The notes below the pieces were generated by a model. It was not told the origin of the DNA. It did not search any database and worked only from the letters and a program-made list of their open reading frames with translations. A stretch of 64,000 nt of DNA from Desmodus rotundus. Its lineage: Eukaryota > Chordata > Mammalia > Chiroptera > Phyllostomidae. Both the position numbers and the translations under genes were made by a program. Where the stretch lies: contig NC_071387.1 of the NCBI RefSeq assembly GCF_022682495.2, positions 147,194,024 to 147,258,023 on the forward strand, in the 5' to 3' direction. This document shows, in pieces, positions 23,426 to 36,304 of this stretch (the first letter of the stretch is position 1; every line of letters begins with the position of its first letter).

Positions 23426-24800
23426 CATAGAAAATTCTTGGTGCATTGTATATTACTAGAAAAAATGCCTTATACCTAACTTGTTTGGATTAGGGCTTGG
23501 AAGAAAGGTATTGAAAATTCTCACAGTTAAATTGAAAGAAACGGATAAACAAAAACTTGCAAAGACATTTGAAGTCAACTCAACCATCTAACAACAGTTC
23601 ATAAATATGCCTACTTATGTTACAATCAAAGCAGGTTTCACTTTGGGCAGGAGTAAACAGGAGATGAAGCCTCCATCCAGAGTCCTTTATTGGTATAACA
23701 ACGCTCTTACACCTTGTCTCCAGTCACTGCAGATGACGAGTACAGGATCCCAAAGGCCAAATTCGCTGAAGGTAGCTGCCAGCTGACTATAGCTACTGTG
23801 GAACCTCAGTGACTCCTGGCCAACCTAACCTCCACAGTTGGTCCTCGACAGTTGGTTGACTGACATTCAAATGCACATGAGAATGCTTCTCAATGGGTGG
23901 TCCTGCAAGTCCAGAGCTGAAAGGCAGCTTTTAAATGTGCTTCATTCTTGTTAGGACTTTCCCCCAAATCCAGAATTTCCTGAAATTATGAAAGGAAAGT
24001 TAAAAGTGACTGCACAGTTTTCCTGTTGGAACAGGTGGTAAACAGACTTCAGGCAGCAGCATCAGTGGAATTTTTTAATCTAATATCTATAAAAAAATTT
24101 TGCTTGTTTCCTTAAAAAGAAAAAGAGAGCAAGCAAGAAAGAAAAGGAAGTATGTGGGCCTCTCCAGACCCTCGCCCAGGCGTGGTACCTTGCTGAAGTT
24201 TGGGACGGTAAGGACATCTTCCATGGCTGCACCAGCTGAGGCTCTGCGCATTGAGTCATATCACAGGTTATGGGTCTCTGAAGTTATATAAATTCAAATT
24301 CATTTCTTAGAGGGTTTGCCTATCATTTAAACTGGTCTTTTTATTTTAGAGCTGCTAGAACTGCTGGATTATTCTGTAACTCCATGATAACTATGCAGGT
24401 GAAACCCTGAAATAAATAAAGCAAAAAATGTTAATGGCTGTCAAACTACTCACATAAAGGCCAAGAAGTGATGGGTTTATGGTGCATTAACTCTTTTTAA
24501 AAAATTGTCAATTAAAGTGCTCAGTCAGTTGCAAACAAATCCAGTGGACAAAAGCAGGTACTGATAAAATATTTAAATCCTTAAAATAATACAGGAAGAC
24601 TGAAGTGTCAAAGTTGATGAAAACAAGTATTCGTGGCAAAAACAGGATAATTTCCTTTAATCAAAAACTCTGGTCCTGCTGTCACTGTAGCTGCATTTGG
24701 AATGCAGGTGAGGGAAGTGGAGAGGAATTTGGGTGTCTGGTCAGACTTAAAATGACCTGAATGTCCTCAGGATTATTGATCGATGGGCTCTCTAGGCACG
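23426..24800. other. Unassigned sequence
   Basis: No gene or named repeat seen. The stretch at about 23640-23870 is more GC-rich than its surroundings. Confidence 0.4.
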
Positions 24801-24955
24801 TAATAAAACACTTCACACTTGTGCTGCATTTTATACTTCCCCAACTATGTTCACATATATTATTTCATTTAATCTTTTCAAGACCATTGTTACTAACAAG
24901 AAATTCAATGAGGGAAGATGAATTGCTCAAGTTTACGTGGAAACTCTATCAAAAG
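24800..24955 (-). repeat. MIR SINE relic, antisense
   Basis: The succession 'cacttgtgctgcattttatacttcc', 'catatattatttcatttaatcttttcaagacc', 'aattcaatgagggaag' and 'attgctcaagtttacgtgg' corresponds to the reverse complement of the MIR core and 3' part (catttaatcctcacaac..., gatgaggaaactgag..., aacttgccca...). A similar antisense MIR-like block follows at 25165-25285. Confidence 0.5.
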
Positions 24956-25159
24956 TGAATTTTCTAATTTCCTGCACAGCATGCTTTCAGCCACGAAATA
25001 GCTGCTGTCTTTTTGTTCAGAGCAGCCCTGATGAGCTGCTTGCCTATTTGCTCTAGAACAATTTATCTGACTATAAAATAAGAATATAAGCAATTTTCTT
25101 GACAAATTCTAATGTTCTTTCTCAAAAATGCAGAAAAAAAAATAAAAAAACAGAGCTGC

Positions 25160-25290
25160 CTGAGATTATCTGGTTCAAGCCATTCACTTACAAATGAAGA
25201 AAGCAAAGTCCGGGACAGCTAAGCTACTCTGACAAAATCATTTAGCAAGCTGGGGAAGAGTTGGGAGTGAACTAGCACACCTTGTACATT
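25160..25290 (-). repeat. MIR-like relic, antisense
   Basis: 'acaaatgaagaaagcaaagtccgggacagctaag ... ttagcaagctggggaagagttgggagtgaac' follows the order of an inverted MIR (fall-off of tgaggaaactgaggccagagaggttaag, then agctagt...gggactagaac). Strongly diverged. Confidence 0.45.
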
Positions 25291-27039
25291 AAGCCAGTGA
25301 GTGTTCTTTCTGGTTTCCTGGGCTGTCTACCTTGCTCATCACCCTACGTGATCGTGGCATCCCCACTAAAACTCGCAGGGCGCTCACTCTGAAGATCAGC
25401 TAAATTGTTGTGGCCCCTGTCCCTCAGGGATATGGAGACATACCAACAGACTTCCTAAGATAGAAATTATTCCTTGCAGCGTCAGGGTGGTCTTTAGATT
25501 TCAATCCAGCCTCCTGTTTTCGATTTCTGGTTTCCACTGATCTGTTGGTTAAATTGTCAATGAATTTAATCCTGTCTTCATGAGTGTGAAGTTTTCCCTG
25601 TAATTCTATCTATGAAACTCTCTCCATACTTAAAGAAGTAGCTCTCTCTATAAAATTGCCTGATAAGTACTCAAGTACTTCTTTGGGATAAAAATGTGTA
25701 TCTAATACTAATGAGGTCAATGAATACTGTCATTTTATTTATTTACACTTATAAATAAACACCTAATACATGTAATTTTGTTGATTATATATCCTAGGTA
25801 ATAAAATTATTTGTGATTGCTTTAGGCAGCAAGAGCAGTTTAAACTTTTAGAGATAAATTGTGTTTTTGAAATTTTAGAAAAGAAACATAATGTCAAGGT
25901 CATTTTTCATGTGTATGATTTTCTGCCTATTGAAATGTTGTATTTTGGCCTCTGAACTGAATTGTTCATAGAGTAGAATAAATCACTGAGCACCCAGAAA
26001 GGCTATATAATGATTTACAATTATGCCAAGTTAAATCAACATTAGCATCATATAAAACTAAAAAGATAATGTTTTGAATCATACTACTGAGTCTTATTGT
26101 ACATTATTTCAAGGCTGACTAAATAGGAGAACATTTGCGATAGTCATCATTTGAAGGGAATATCCAAAGCCAGTTGACTTTTAACTTTCAAATGAAAAAC
26201 ACAGTGTTACATTTACTTCCTTTATAAACCTCAATAAATAATGCCTATATCATCTAACATAATTTAATAGTAATTTCTAAAATCTAAATTGATAAATTAC
26301 CGGAGTGCTTTTAATTGATAAAGAAGAAAATAACATTTTTGATGGAGTATACTTTCTCTAATTTGCCTAATTGTTCCAAGGACAAAGATGAAACAAAACA
26401 TATGTTACCTGGAAATGCTAAGATGGTGTCACCGGCGAATGAGTAGGGCCCGCGCCGCCCCGTCTGTCTGTGATGGACAGTCCCCTACACGGGCTTACAC
26501 CCTCTTGTTATTCACCTGAGGGATGACTCTTGGTCTCTGTCTGCCCATAAATATTCCCAATATTTAGATTAAAAATTGTCAACAAGGCACTGTAAGGGTC
26601 AATTATTTAGATTTTGAACTCTGCCTCTTTTATTTGAAAGTACAAAAAGGGTAGCAAAATGCTGAAAATATGGCCCAGAGTATCTATCCTCTGGAATAAC
26701 TTCAGTAGGGATTTTTTAATGAAAGGACTAGATTTGAAAACAGATTTAGTATCTACTTTCAAGTTATCTGTTGAATACTTAGATCACGTGCAAAAACCTC
26801 ATTACCTGGCTAATCTTTTTTCGTAGCCTGACATTGCTAGGGCCACGCTCACACACAGCCCTTTCCATGATGGATCTTTCTCTCAGCGACGTGTGAGGCT
26901 AGTGCTAACTTGCATGTTTTAGAAAACGTGGTAGGTGTTTTGTCAGCCCACTTGAGTCAGATACTGTGACCTAGTGAGGAGATGTGCCCACAAAGTTGGT
27001 ACAATTATACCTACTTTGTAAGCCGTTGAAATGATAAAA
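25291..27039. other. Unassigned sequence with a small CpG-rich islet
   Basis: AT-rich sequence with no gene or repeat recognised, apart from a short GC- and CpG-rich islet at about 26420-26510 described in the findings. Confidence 0.4.
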
Positions 27040-27044
27040 TAGTT

Positions 27045-27215
27045 TTTTTGTAAGCCCCTCAAGAAATATCTGACTTCTAGGCTCTATCCTAGACCTGCAG
27101 AATCTAGAAGTTCATGGGAAGGGCCAAGGAGACTGTTTTTAACAGGGATGGGTGAGGTTTTTGTGTATTTTGGCCCAGCATGGGTTCCTTGGCCAGTGTT
27201 TGGGAACTACTTCTA
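27045..27215 (+). repeat. MER5-like (hAT-Charlie) DNA transposon relic, possible
   Basis: 'ggctctatcctagacctgcagaatctagaag ... tgtttttaacaggg ... cagtgtttgggaactac' follows the order of MER5A (ggccccaccccagacctactgaatcagaatct, tttaacaagatcccc, gtttgagaagcact). Both termini are indistinct and no TSD was found. Confidence 0.4.
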
Positions 27216-27346
27216 GAATTTCATAGGATACCTGGCATTCTACCTGACATATCAATGGCAGCTACTGATGCTACTATTTTTGTTATTTGTTATTATTCCC
27301 TCCAATAAAGAAAAAGGTTTTCTAACCTTAAGAGTTGTCCAGAAAT

Positions 27347-27404
27347 ATAAAGCATAAGGAAAGTGTTGATAATCAAAATAGCAGGCATTATATAACTTCT
27401 GGTG
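27347..27404 (+). repeat. Copy A of an unexplained 58-bp direct repeat
   Basis: Runs from 'ataaagcataaggaaagtg' to 'ataacttctggtg'. It is about 90% identical by eye, with two compensating 1-base indels, to 29050-29107 in the same orientation. Similarity fades outside these limits. No repeat family is recognised. Confidence 0.75.
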
Positions 27405-27439
27405 CTATGGCTGTAATGCAGGCTTGGGTGTGGTTGAGC

Positions 27440-27620
27440 CTATAGCCTGGTGGTTAAAGAGCACACTCTCCAGAGCTAGTTTGAGTACTAACTTTTCCAC
27501 TCACTAGTTCTCTATCCTTGGTAAAGTAGAGTGACAACAATACTGTTTCTTTGCCTATTAAAATGAAGATAATAAATAGTACCCATTGTCATAATGTAGC
27601 TGTAAAAGTGACCATATCTC
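27440..27620 (+). repeat. MIR SINE relic
   Basis: 'gcctggtggttaaagagcacactctccagagctagtttgag ... tcactagttctctatccttgg ... tgcctattaaaatgaagataataaatagtaccc' follows the MIR order (tagtggttaagagc, tggagtcagac, cttactagctgtgtgaccttgg, ctgtaaaatggggataataatacc). Confidence 0.65.
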
Positions 27621-29699
27621 AGAGTGTATTGTACAGCCAATGGCATGTCATCATATAATTTGTGGCATTGTTTTCTTTCTTAGTGGCATACAACATAATG
27701 ATGCTTCTTACAGTCAACAGTAGCTTATGATTTAATCCATGGAAATCACTAACAGTGTCTGACACACAGCAAACCCTCAAGAGAGTAGCTAGTGTTGATT
27801 TCATTTTTTTTTTTCAGGGGAGAGACTGTTTCATGTGTGTCTCTAGATCTGATAATATTTACCTTCTCCAAGTTTAATTTGAAGCCTCCCTGTGCCTCTC
27901 TTAGCAGTTATTTTCAGAATTCAGTATTAATTGGCATCATGTTTTCCATCTGAGACTTGGGACCTTCCCTTTCTTTTTGCTTTCCAAACTGACTGGGAGC
28001 AGAGCTCCAGGCTCCTCCCCAGATGGATGACTGTTTAGGAGGGTTCACCATGCTTTCATTATTGTTTGGAGAAAGGTCATGGCTGTTTTACTTGAGCGCT
28101 CAGTCCAAGATATTCGTGTATAATAATACCCCTTGTTTCACCCAAATTAATACATGGGGAGGAAAGGGAAAAAGTTTTAGGGGCTCAAGGTAATTCAGAT
28201 ATACATGATTTCAGTTTGAAAATAGGTGTTATCCTCATAATGATATTGAGAAAGCTCATCATCCTCAGTAGAGGTAGTTTCACAACTGAATGGTTTTTTA
28301 GTACTTCTTTTAATTTATCTCGGTTAGAACTCACAAGGCTAATAAAGAGATTTTGTTCTTTTTGGAATATTACACTTAATATAAAATACATACTCAACCA
28401 ACTTCCAAAAGAATACGTGAGGTGGATGATAATAAAAGGTAAGGCATTTTTGGATCCAAGAGCTCAGAGTCTGTCTGAAGGAAGCAGAGGGAATACATGT
28501 TTCTAGGCACTTTTGTGAAAGATCGCATTGCTTTATTTACCAGCAGTATAAGCAAAAACGAAGTGCATATGGTTTTGTAGTCTCATTTATCAAATAGAGA
28601 ATGATACCACCTTTATTTACAGAGAAGAAAACAATCTTCGAAACTAAACTTAACCAACTATTTATCATGTTGATTTCTGATCATGGAGAGGTATATTGTA
28701 CATTATCTAAAGCAAGCATTTCCAAATAATATTACTGGCTCACCTCCATGATAATGAATATATTATTAATAAACTCACTTATGTTGCTCCCATTAACCTG
28801 GAAGTTACAGAGCATACTCTGAGAAAGTCACTGCATATAATGACCAATCATTCAAGCTGGAACAATTCTGGGAGTGAAAGGAGCACTGCTGATAATTATG
28901 CCAGAATGGGAAGAGAAAACCAGGACTATCCTGGTGAAAACTGAAAATATCGATCCCAGTACACAATGTTCCATACTCTCCCTTTCGAACCTAAGCTGAT
29001 AGGAAATTTTCATGAGTAAATTGCTATAGCGATAAGGAAACTGCATAAAATAAAGCATAAAAAAGTGTAGATATTCAAAATAGCAGGGCATTATGTAACT
29101 TCTGGTGATTCTTAGGTAATGAAGCCTAAACATTTTTTTAAGTTGTGTCCTTGAAACACTATGTACCGTATTTTGTAGGACACAAACATAGGTCCTGAAA
29201 GTTCTTTATAGGTTTCAGAAGGATTTTTTTTCCTGACAATATTATATAACTTCAAATTTATAGCAATCAACCCAACTATTAAAATAGGCATAAATTGGAG
29301 TTAGTCTGAATGTATAAAAAACTTAAAGAGTTAAGAATTTAAAAAACATTTCCTAGCTTCTCCCCCCAAAAAGCATTTTTTGTTTTTTAACAAGAGGCAT
29401 GCAAAACTGATTCCCTGCAAAAATGTAATGGACCTGACTATGAAGACAAGATTTACAGGTAGGAATACAGAGGTGGAAATTTAGTACTCCATGTTATGTG
29501 TCATAGCAGTGGCTTAGTATCTTCGTGACTTACGAAACAAGGTGTTCTCTTTATGTGAGATTTTCTGACAACTCAAACACAGCTGCCTAGATTCCCTGGT
29601 TCCTTCTGGTTTTCATTGTGCTGCATACACAAAGTTAAGGATATCCATTCCTAGTAAGAAGGATCCTGATAAGAGTCTAGGAAATCTGGGTAAAATATT
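27621..29699. other. Unassigned sequence
   Basis: No gene or named repeat found. It contains copy B of the local 58-bp direct repeat (29050-29107). Confidence 0.4.
29050..29107 (+). repeat. Copy B of an unexplained 58-bp direct repeat
   Basis: Partner of 27347-27404, about 1.7 kb downstream in the same orientation. Confidence 0.75.
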
Positions 29700-30130
29700 T
29701 TTAATGTATTTTTTATTAAATTTATTGGGATGACATTGATTAATAAGATTATATAGGTTTCACATGTAAAAGTCTATGATACATCAACTGTATATGGCAC
29801 TGTGTGTGACCCACCATTCAAAGTCAAATCTTCCATCACCACATATTTGACCCCCTTTACCCTTTACTTCCTGCCCACTCACTTACCGGTGGTAACCACC
29901 ATACTGTTGTCTGTGTCTCTAAGTTTTGTTTTGTTTGTTCATTTGTTGATTTGTTTTATATCCCACATATGCCTGAAATCATATGATTCTTAACTTTTTC
30001 TGTCTGACTTGTTACACTTAACATGATATTCTCAAGATCCATGTATATTGTTGCAGATGGCAGTATTTCATTTTTTCTTCTGGCCTAGGAGTATTCCATT
30101 GTACATATGTGCCACATCTTCTTTGGGAGA
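29700..30130 (-). mobile_element. LINE-1 3'-end fragment (L1MA-like), antisense
   Basis: On the plus strand it opens 'tttattaaatttattgggatgacattgattaataagattatataggtttcac', passes 'atacatcaactgtatatggcactgtgtgtgacccaccattcaaag', and ends near 'aggagtattccattgtacatatgtgccacatctt'. This is the reverse complement of an older mammalian L1 3' UTR plus the last ORF2 codons. No TSD identified; the 5' end is truncated. Confidence 0.75.
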
Positions 30131-31309
30131 AACTTTTAATGACATTGTGAATCTCTATCTTCATTTTCTACACTTTCACAAAGCGACTGGAAATACCAAG
30201 TCTAGGATAAGCATTTTGGGTAACCCTCTAGTAAAAGTAATATAAGCTACACTGCTGTTTTAACTCTTGCCCCTCCCCAAAGTCAGCATGGTTCTCTGTT
30301 ATCTTAGCAGGTTTGGATTTAGGATTGGGAAACTTGGCAGAGCTTCTTTATGTCTGGCATCTTTTGGGGTTTCTAAGCCCACCCGCATAGGGTCTCAGAA
30401 AGATTGGAAGTGTCTCCTCCATTGAGGACCAGAGAGCTTTCTCACTTAATGTTGAACTTATTTTCAAAGGTTCTCTGATACCAGAAATTTAGAAATGAAA
30501 GGCCGCTATACCTGCTTTGAAGTGTCTGAACAAAATTAGATATATTTCCAGTACTTGGATGGAAATGTCAGCTGATAATATGAACAGGTAGAGTGTACAG
30601 GGCCATCTCAGTAAGTCTGATGAAAATGGCATTCTGGAGATGGCTAGTAATTGGATCCTGTAAGTGATATAATGAAGTCTACAGCCTTTGAAGGAATACA
30701 GGCAAGAGTCTGTGAAATGTGCAAGCAAGATTCAGAGTGAGCTGTTCCATGGTTTATTTTGGGCCACACTTAGAGCCACATTGGTGCGACTGAGTTGCTA
30801 CTACTGCCTGAGTCTCAGCCTTGCACAAACTGCAAGGAGCTGACTACTTCTCTCCAGCTTTCCAGACACCATTTACCTCTGACCCATAGTGCTGAGTAGG
30901 CTGCGATTCCCTAAGCAAGTCAGCTCTGGCTTTAAGGTTTTAAGGACATATCGAGGCCAGATGGTGCCCAGGATGCTGATGTGGTTTGATTGGCAGGCCA
31001 CATTAGCACCAATATTTAAAAATAGAATGATTTCACACACATGAAAAGCATTGATTTCTAACTGTCTGTATAAATGAAAGATCCTGTAATGCTGGTTCCA
31101 CACCGCATCCTGGTAGCAGTCAGTGGGACCCCTGGTAGCACTGATTCCTTGTAGAAGAGGGGAAGGTGCTCTTGGCTCACCACAGGCCTTTCTTCAACGC
31201 TGAGTCATGGTGCCTACTTCATTAGAACCCACGTGCTTCTCCCAATCTTAGTATCTGCTTGCCCTTTCTAGACATTTGATTTTATAACCCTGATCTTGAC
31301 TAACACAAA
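30131..31309. other. Unassigned sequence
   Basis: No gene or repeat recognised. Confidence 0.4.
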
Positions 31310-31525
31310 GTCACCATGGCTTAGTGGAAGGTTCAAAGACTTAGGAAACACGGAGAGATCTTGATGAGGTTCTTTCTATACTATTTATTAAATGTATAGC
31401 TTTGACAAAATTATTTAACATCTTGGAGTCTCAGTTTACATATTTGTAAAATGAAAGTAGTGCTGCCTACTTTGCAAGGTTGTTTTAAGGATTCAAGAAA
31501 ATATATAGTAAAATATTTTAAAGGA
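31310..31525 (+). repeat. MIR SINE
   Basis: A fairly complete MIR: 'atggcttagtggaaggttc', 'ttgacaaaattatttaacatcttggagtctcagtttacatatttgtaaaatgaaagtagtgctgcctactttgcaaggttgttttaaggattcaag'. Order and spacing fit the family from the tRNA-derived head through the core to the 3' end. Confidence 0.8.
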
Positions 31526-34500
31526 AATGAATATATATTAATGATATATATACATTTATGTATATAGCATATTGTGTGGCATAACACAGTACTAAGCAGT
31601 TATTTGTTTCTTTCTACACTGTTACTTAAAAAACAAATTACTTCATTATGTCTTTTCATTGATAACACTCAAAAAACTCTTAAAAAGAATAGAACTGTGC
31701 ATTAGATCCAGTAACATGTACATTCCACTGGTCACTGTTATATTTGGTGTCCTCTCACAGTTGTATTGTGCTCATTGGCCATTTTGTGGTTTTTTTCTTT
31801 ATATTTCCTTTAAAGTATTGATTCCTTTATTTTTTCTTAACTGAGTTTATTTTATTACATTTAAGTAGAAAAGTAGAATAATATCATTTGTTTGTGGTTT
31901 ATATAGTTTTTCTGTTTCTTATAATACTTTAAGAATAAAATTTTATTAGCATTTATTTATTTATACTCTGAATTGGGTTACCAAACATACACAACAAAAA
32001 TCAAGACAAGAAAAATATAGTAATAAAACAGAATGAAGAGAAATAGATCTGAAGGCACCCCCTCAGGTAAGATAGAAGCTTATAGATAGAGAATTTCTTT
32101 CTAGATCTTCCCACAGATGGGGCAACAGGGAACTTCCTCAGGAGAGGAAATACCCACTATTCTCCAGATACTGGAATAGGTGGCTTCTTATCTGCATGAA
32201 TATTTTCCTTCTTTGTTTTCTGTTACAACAGGAAATGATATTATATAAGATAGATCCCACATGGAGGGAAGAGGGCAATGAGGCCCTTAGTTTTATCCCC
32301 TTTGAGGATTTCTTTTCTACTTAGCTAACAGAGAAGAGCAGAACTAAAGAATAAAAATCAGTAGTGTATGCAAGTAGACACCCTATGAAATTCACCCTAA
32401 ATTATTATTCATTTTTATTAGAGCTCGATAGTCAGATCACACTCATCCTGGAAAAGTTTGGTGTGTTTCCACTGTACCGTGTGCATCTGTGTGTGAGATG
32501 GAGAGTGGGGAGAGAAAGAAGGATGGCGAGACAATATGGTGAAGTGTGTGGATGGCCACACAGGAAGGGCTCGGAGTGAAGGGAGAAGTGGGCAAGGCAG
32601 GGCTACCAGTCTCCGGAGAGTTTCCTGACCCTCACCCCTACTGCAGCAAGCAGCTTCGCTGTCACAGGCATCTCTTTCATGAGCAGAGTCTTTCCCCTGG
32701 CTTGTTAAAAACTGCTTTCATCCCAAAGAGCTCTCTTTGCAGGACAGCACTTCTTGAATAACCTTTCTGCACACCTTGGGTGGTCAATAAGATCCTTTCA
32801 ATTTTTGCTCAAAAAGTAAAGTGGAAGTGTCTTTTTCTTTTTTCCCCATCCCCCCTCAGCAAAACCCAATGACTGCCTTCCATTTCATCTGAGCCTTGAT
32901 ATTTTTCCTAATGTATTGAACCCCTAAATAAGGAAGGTCTGGAATTAATAATCAGATAGGACATGAGGCTGCCTTATGGAAATGTGTGTCTGATGAGAGG
33001 AGCAGAGCACCTGGTGAAGCCCACAGTAAGACAGGAGCCGGCTTCCTACCTGGGCAGGACAGAGGCAGAGACAGGCAAGGTGAGCTCTCGTAAATGAAAG
33101 AAGCTTTTATCCGGCCTGCTCACATAAAACTCACAGAAATAAACAATGACAATGTGGTTTTTCTCATTTGCTGGAAAGGTTTTGAAAATGTTACTTTAAG
33201 AGGAGGAGGAGATCTGTCTTTATTTTTATCTCTTCTCATTATAGCTATTCCATTGCTACCCTATTTATACCATGGGCTTTTTACAGGTTATGAATCTTTT
33301 ATAACTATTTTTCAGAAAGTTTCATGGCTGTATTAGATTGTTGGATGTTTATTAAATCTTTATTGAATCCTTATTATGCAATTAATCTGTGTGTCTCGGC
33401 ACTCTAAGGAGCTTTATTTCATAAACAAATGCGTGTGTGAGCACTTCATCAACAAGATCATGTGGAAAGTGTGCGTGCAGACGCTCAGCAAGAGGAACTT
33501 GACAGTGCACATTGTTTTTACTTAATTACCAAGTTTATGGACCTTTTATTCTGAGACTCACTGACAAAAACATTTTTGTCTAGTGAAACACTTCTGGAAA
33601 AAATGAAACCCTGAAAATATATTGCAATATATTTTATAATAGACTATTTAGAAGAGGCTTCATCTTATTGAAAAGCAATACAAAAAGATGGAAAATGTAA
33701 AAATAGATTAGTATTTCCCCTCTATTTTTTCCTTTTTAAATAAGGAAATGTATTCTAAAAGACCTTTAAATGTTTCTACATGAGGACAAAAATCTTCCAA
33801 ATGTAATACCTGAATACTGGATATGTGCAAATTAGCAATAGTTACTATATTGATCTTGACATTGTAGGGAGCAGGTAGCAGCTTCTCTGAAATGACAAAG
33901 AGTTTTCATTTTAAAACTAATATCAGAGCAGCTCTGTCTAACATACGCCCCTGTATAAGTCATCCAATTTCTGCAGAAAGGTGTTCTTCAGAACTCTTTG
34001 GTAGAGCAGGGTGAGTTGAAGCAGCTCCCACCACCTGCAGAATGGGTTTACAAAGAAGCTATCACAGTAAATAACTCAGAGAAAAGTAAGCAGTCCTAAT
34101 ATATATTAGGTCCTTTTCACTTATAGTGTTTTTTCCTGTATTTTAATATAGTATTTAGATTAAGCCTTTTTAAAAATCATATTCATGCCTTAAAATTGTT
34201 ATTCTCTGCCCTGTATTGCCAGTGGTCATTCTTGTACATTGTAACCTCCTGAAACTCTAATTTAAAAAAAACACTCAAATGAAATGTGTTCATTTTGCTT
34301 GGTGACTATCTATATACACATATATATAGGTTTGGCTTTACCAAAACTAAACCCTAAGTTATCTGATGAATTTATGTATTTGGATTTACTCATTCTGGTA
34401 AATCAATAAGAGTTTATTTTTCTTCCACCTTTAAAAGTGGTTTGTTTCCAGGGGTAGGTTGCCAAATATAGAGCTCTAAAGTTGGGGAGACCATTTGCTT

Positions 34501-35580
34501 TAAGTTTGCCCTGTTCTTCTTACTTGGTTGGAGGATAGGGGTGGTGGTGCAGAGTTAAAGGAGAGAGACGGAAGGACCCCCTGAAGAGGTGCCCGGAAAG
34601 TGTGGCATTTAAAGATCTTGCTCCTCTATAGACAGTTCTGCAGTAAAGGTGGAAACCCTAGAACAGAGGGAATGCCGAAAGTCTCCAACGGTGATTGGAA
34701 GGCCTGGCACATTTCTCTCTGGCATGTGTCGCAGACCCGCGTTATTCTAATAGTCATGTCCATGGGTATCTGCACTCATTAAAAAACAAAGCTAAATGGT
34801 CAAAATTGAGAAGTATCTTTAGCAAAGTTCTAACACTGCCTTTTTTACACCCTGATTTCCCCAGCTGTGTTTCACACTAGCACATCCATTCCTTCCTTAG
34901 CTTAACTCCCCAGTTGAAAGAGGAGATGTTGATATTCAAATGACTTATAAAATGTAAAAATACTTTAATTCACCAATAGCAAGATCAAAGTAAATTCTTT
35001 CTGTTTTTAAATTAAAACTCTAAATAGTCTCTTTTTCTCTCTAAAGAATACCTAGTCTTAAATTAAACCATTGTTGACCCTTCTGGGCCTCTTGCTGTTT
35101 AATGAAGGTAATGATTAATTCATAGAGACTTAGGGGGCAGATGGGGAGGGGAAAGTAAAGTTAAAAAGATGGACAGAGCAGAGAGAGCTTCTGCGTGATG
35201 GGGTGAATTTAATGAGAATAATTTACTATAGGTAAAAGTAAAGTCCCGCTCTTAGCTTTAATAAATCAATGGTGTAAGTATAGCTTATTCTCTGTGTTGA
35301 CTAAGAGCTTAGTGGATATGCATAAGGTCCTGTGGCTTTCGGAAAAGCTAATGTGATCATGGCTGCACAACAGAGGAATTTTTCTAGGCTGAGGGACAGA
35401 ACAGTCTGCTCAATGTAGACATTGCATGAACTGTGTCTGGTCTAGGCACCCTCACTAAAGAAAGCTACCAGGGCCAAGAGCGAAACACATTGTCAATAAG
35501 AAATGGATATGACTTGGCAAAAAGCTGATTTGAGTATCTAAAAGGATCCCCCCAGGCTTCCCATCTCTGTTGTTGTTTGC
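31526..35580. other. Unassigned sequence
   Basis: About 4 kb in which I recognise no gene, RNA or repeat. Several frames of 60-80 codons (for example 32364-32761 and 33094-33336) have no known features and sit at chance length. Confidence 0.4.
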
Positions 35581-35584
35581 TCTG

Positions 35585-36130
35585 CCTCCAGAAAACATTA
35601 GCATTCATTCACTTCTATCTGCATTACTACTACTCTTCACTTTCCCATAATGCAGTCTCTTCACAGCAGCCAAAGTGCCCTTTTAAACATGTAATACAGC
35701 TCATGCTACTATCCTGATTACAGTCCTCCACTTCATTCCATGTGCTTAGAATAAAATCCAAACCCATCCCATGCCCTCTGTACTCTCTGCGATCCAGCTC
35801 CTGCCCATCCTTTTAAGCCCACTCTCTACCACCCTCTCTATGGCTCCGGATTCTCTAGCAACATAGCATTTCCATTCCTTGACTATCCCAGAGGGGGCGC
35901 ATTTCTACCTAAGAGCCTTGGAGTAATGATCCTTTCTGTCTGGAACCTTCTTTCCCTACTCTTCCCAACACTGGATCCCCAATTTAAGAACTACTGTTGT
36001 CTTTATTGACTCAACCTATATATTTTTCTTTATAGGACTTACCACACTTAATTTCCCTGTTTAATTGTTGTCACCCTGTCTCTCTTTCACATTAGAATAT
36101 AGAACAACAGAGATCCTATCTAGTTTGTTG
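35585..36130 (+). repeat. L2 LINE 3' region
   Basis: A long, ordered match to L2: 'cagtctcttcacagcagccaaagtgcccttttaaacatgtaatacagctcatgc', 'gtgcttagaataaaatccaaac', 'gcgatccagctcctgccc', 'gtctggaaccttctttcccta', 'ggacttaccacac', ending near 'cacattagaatatag'. This block corresponds to the ORF2 C-terminus and 3' UTR. No frame is open. Confidence 0.75.
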
Positions 36131-36304
36131 ACTTCTTTAATTCAGGCATTTAATTAATATGTGGAAAACTAGAAAAACAAGGAGGCCCAGTGACCAGTGG
36201 ACAAAGAGAGATGGACAAAAAATGCAGTGGGTATATTGAGTTCACAGTAAAGATATTTATGCAGGAGCTAGATGAATGCTTGATGGAAAAATTCGAGGCT
36301 GTTC

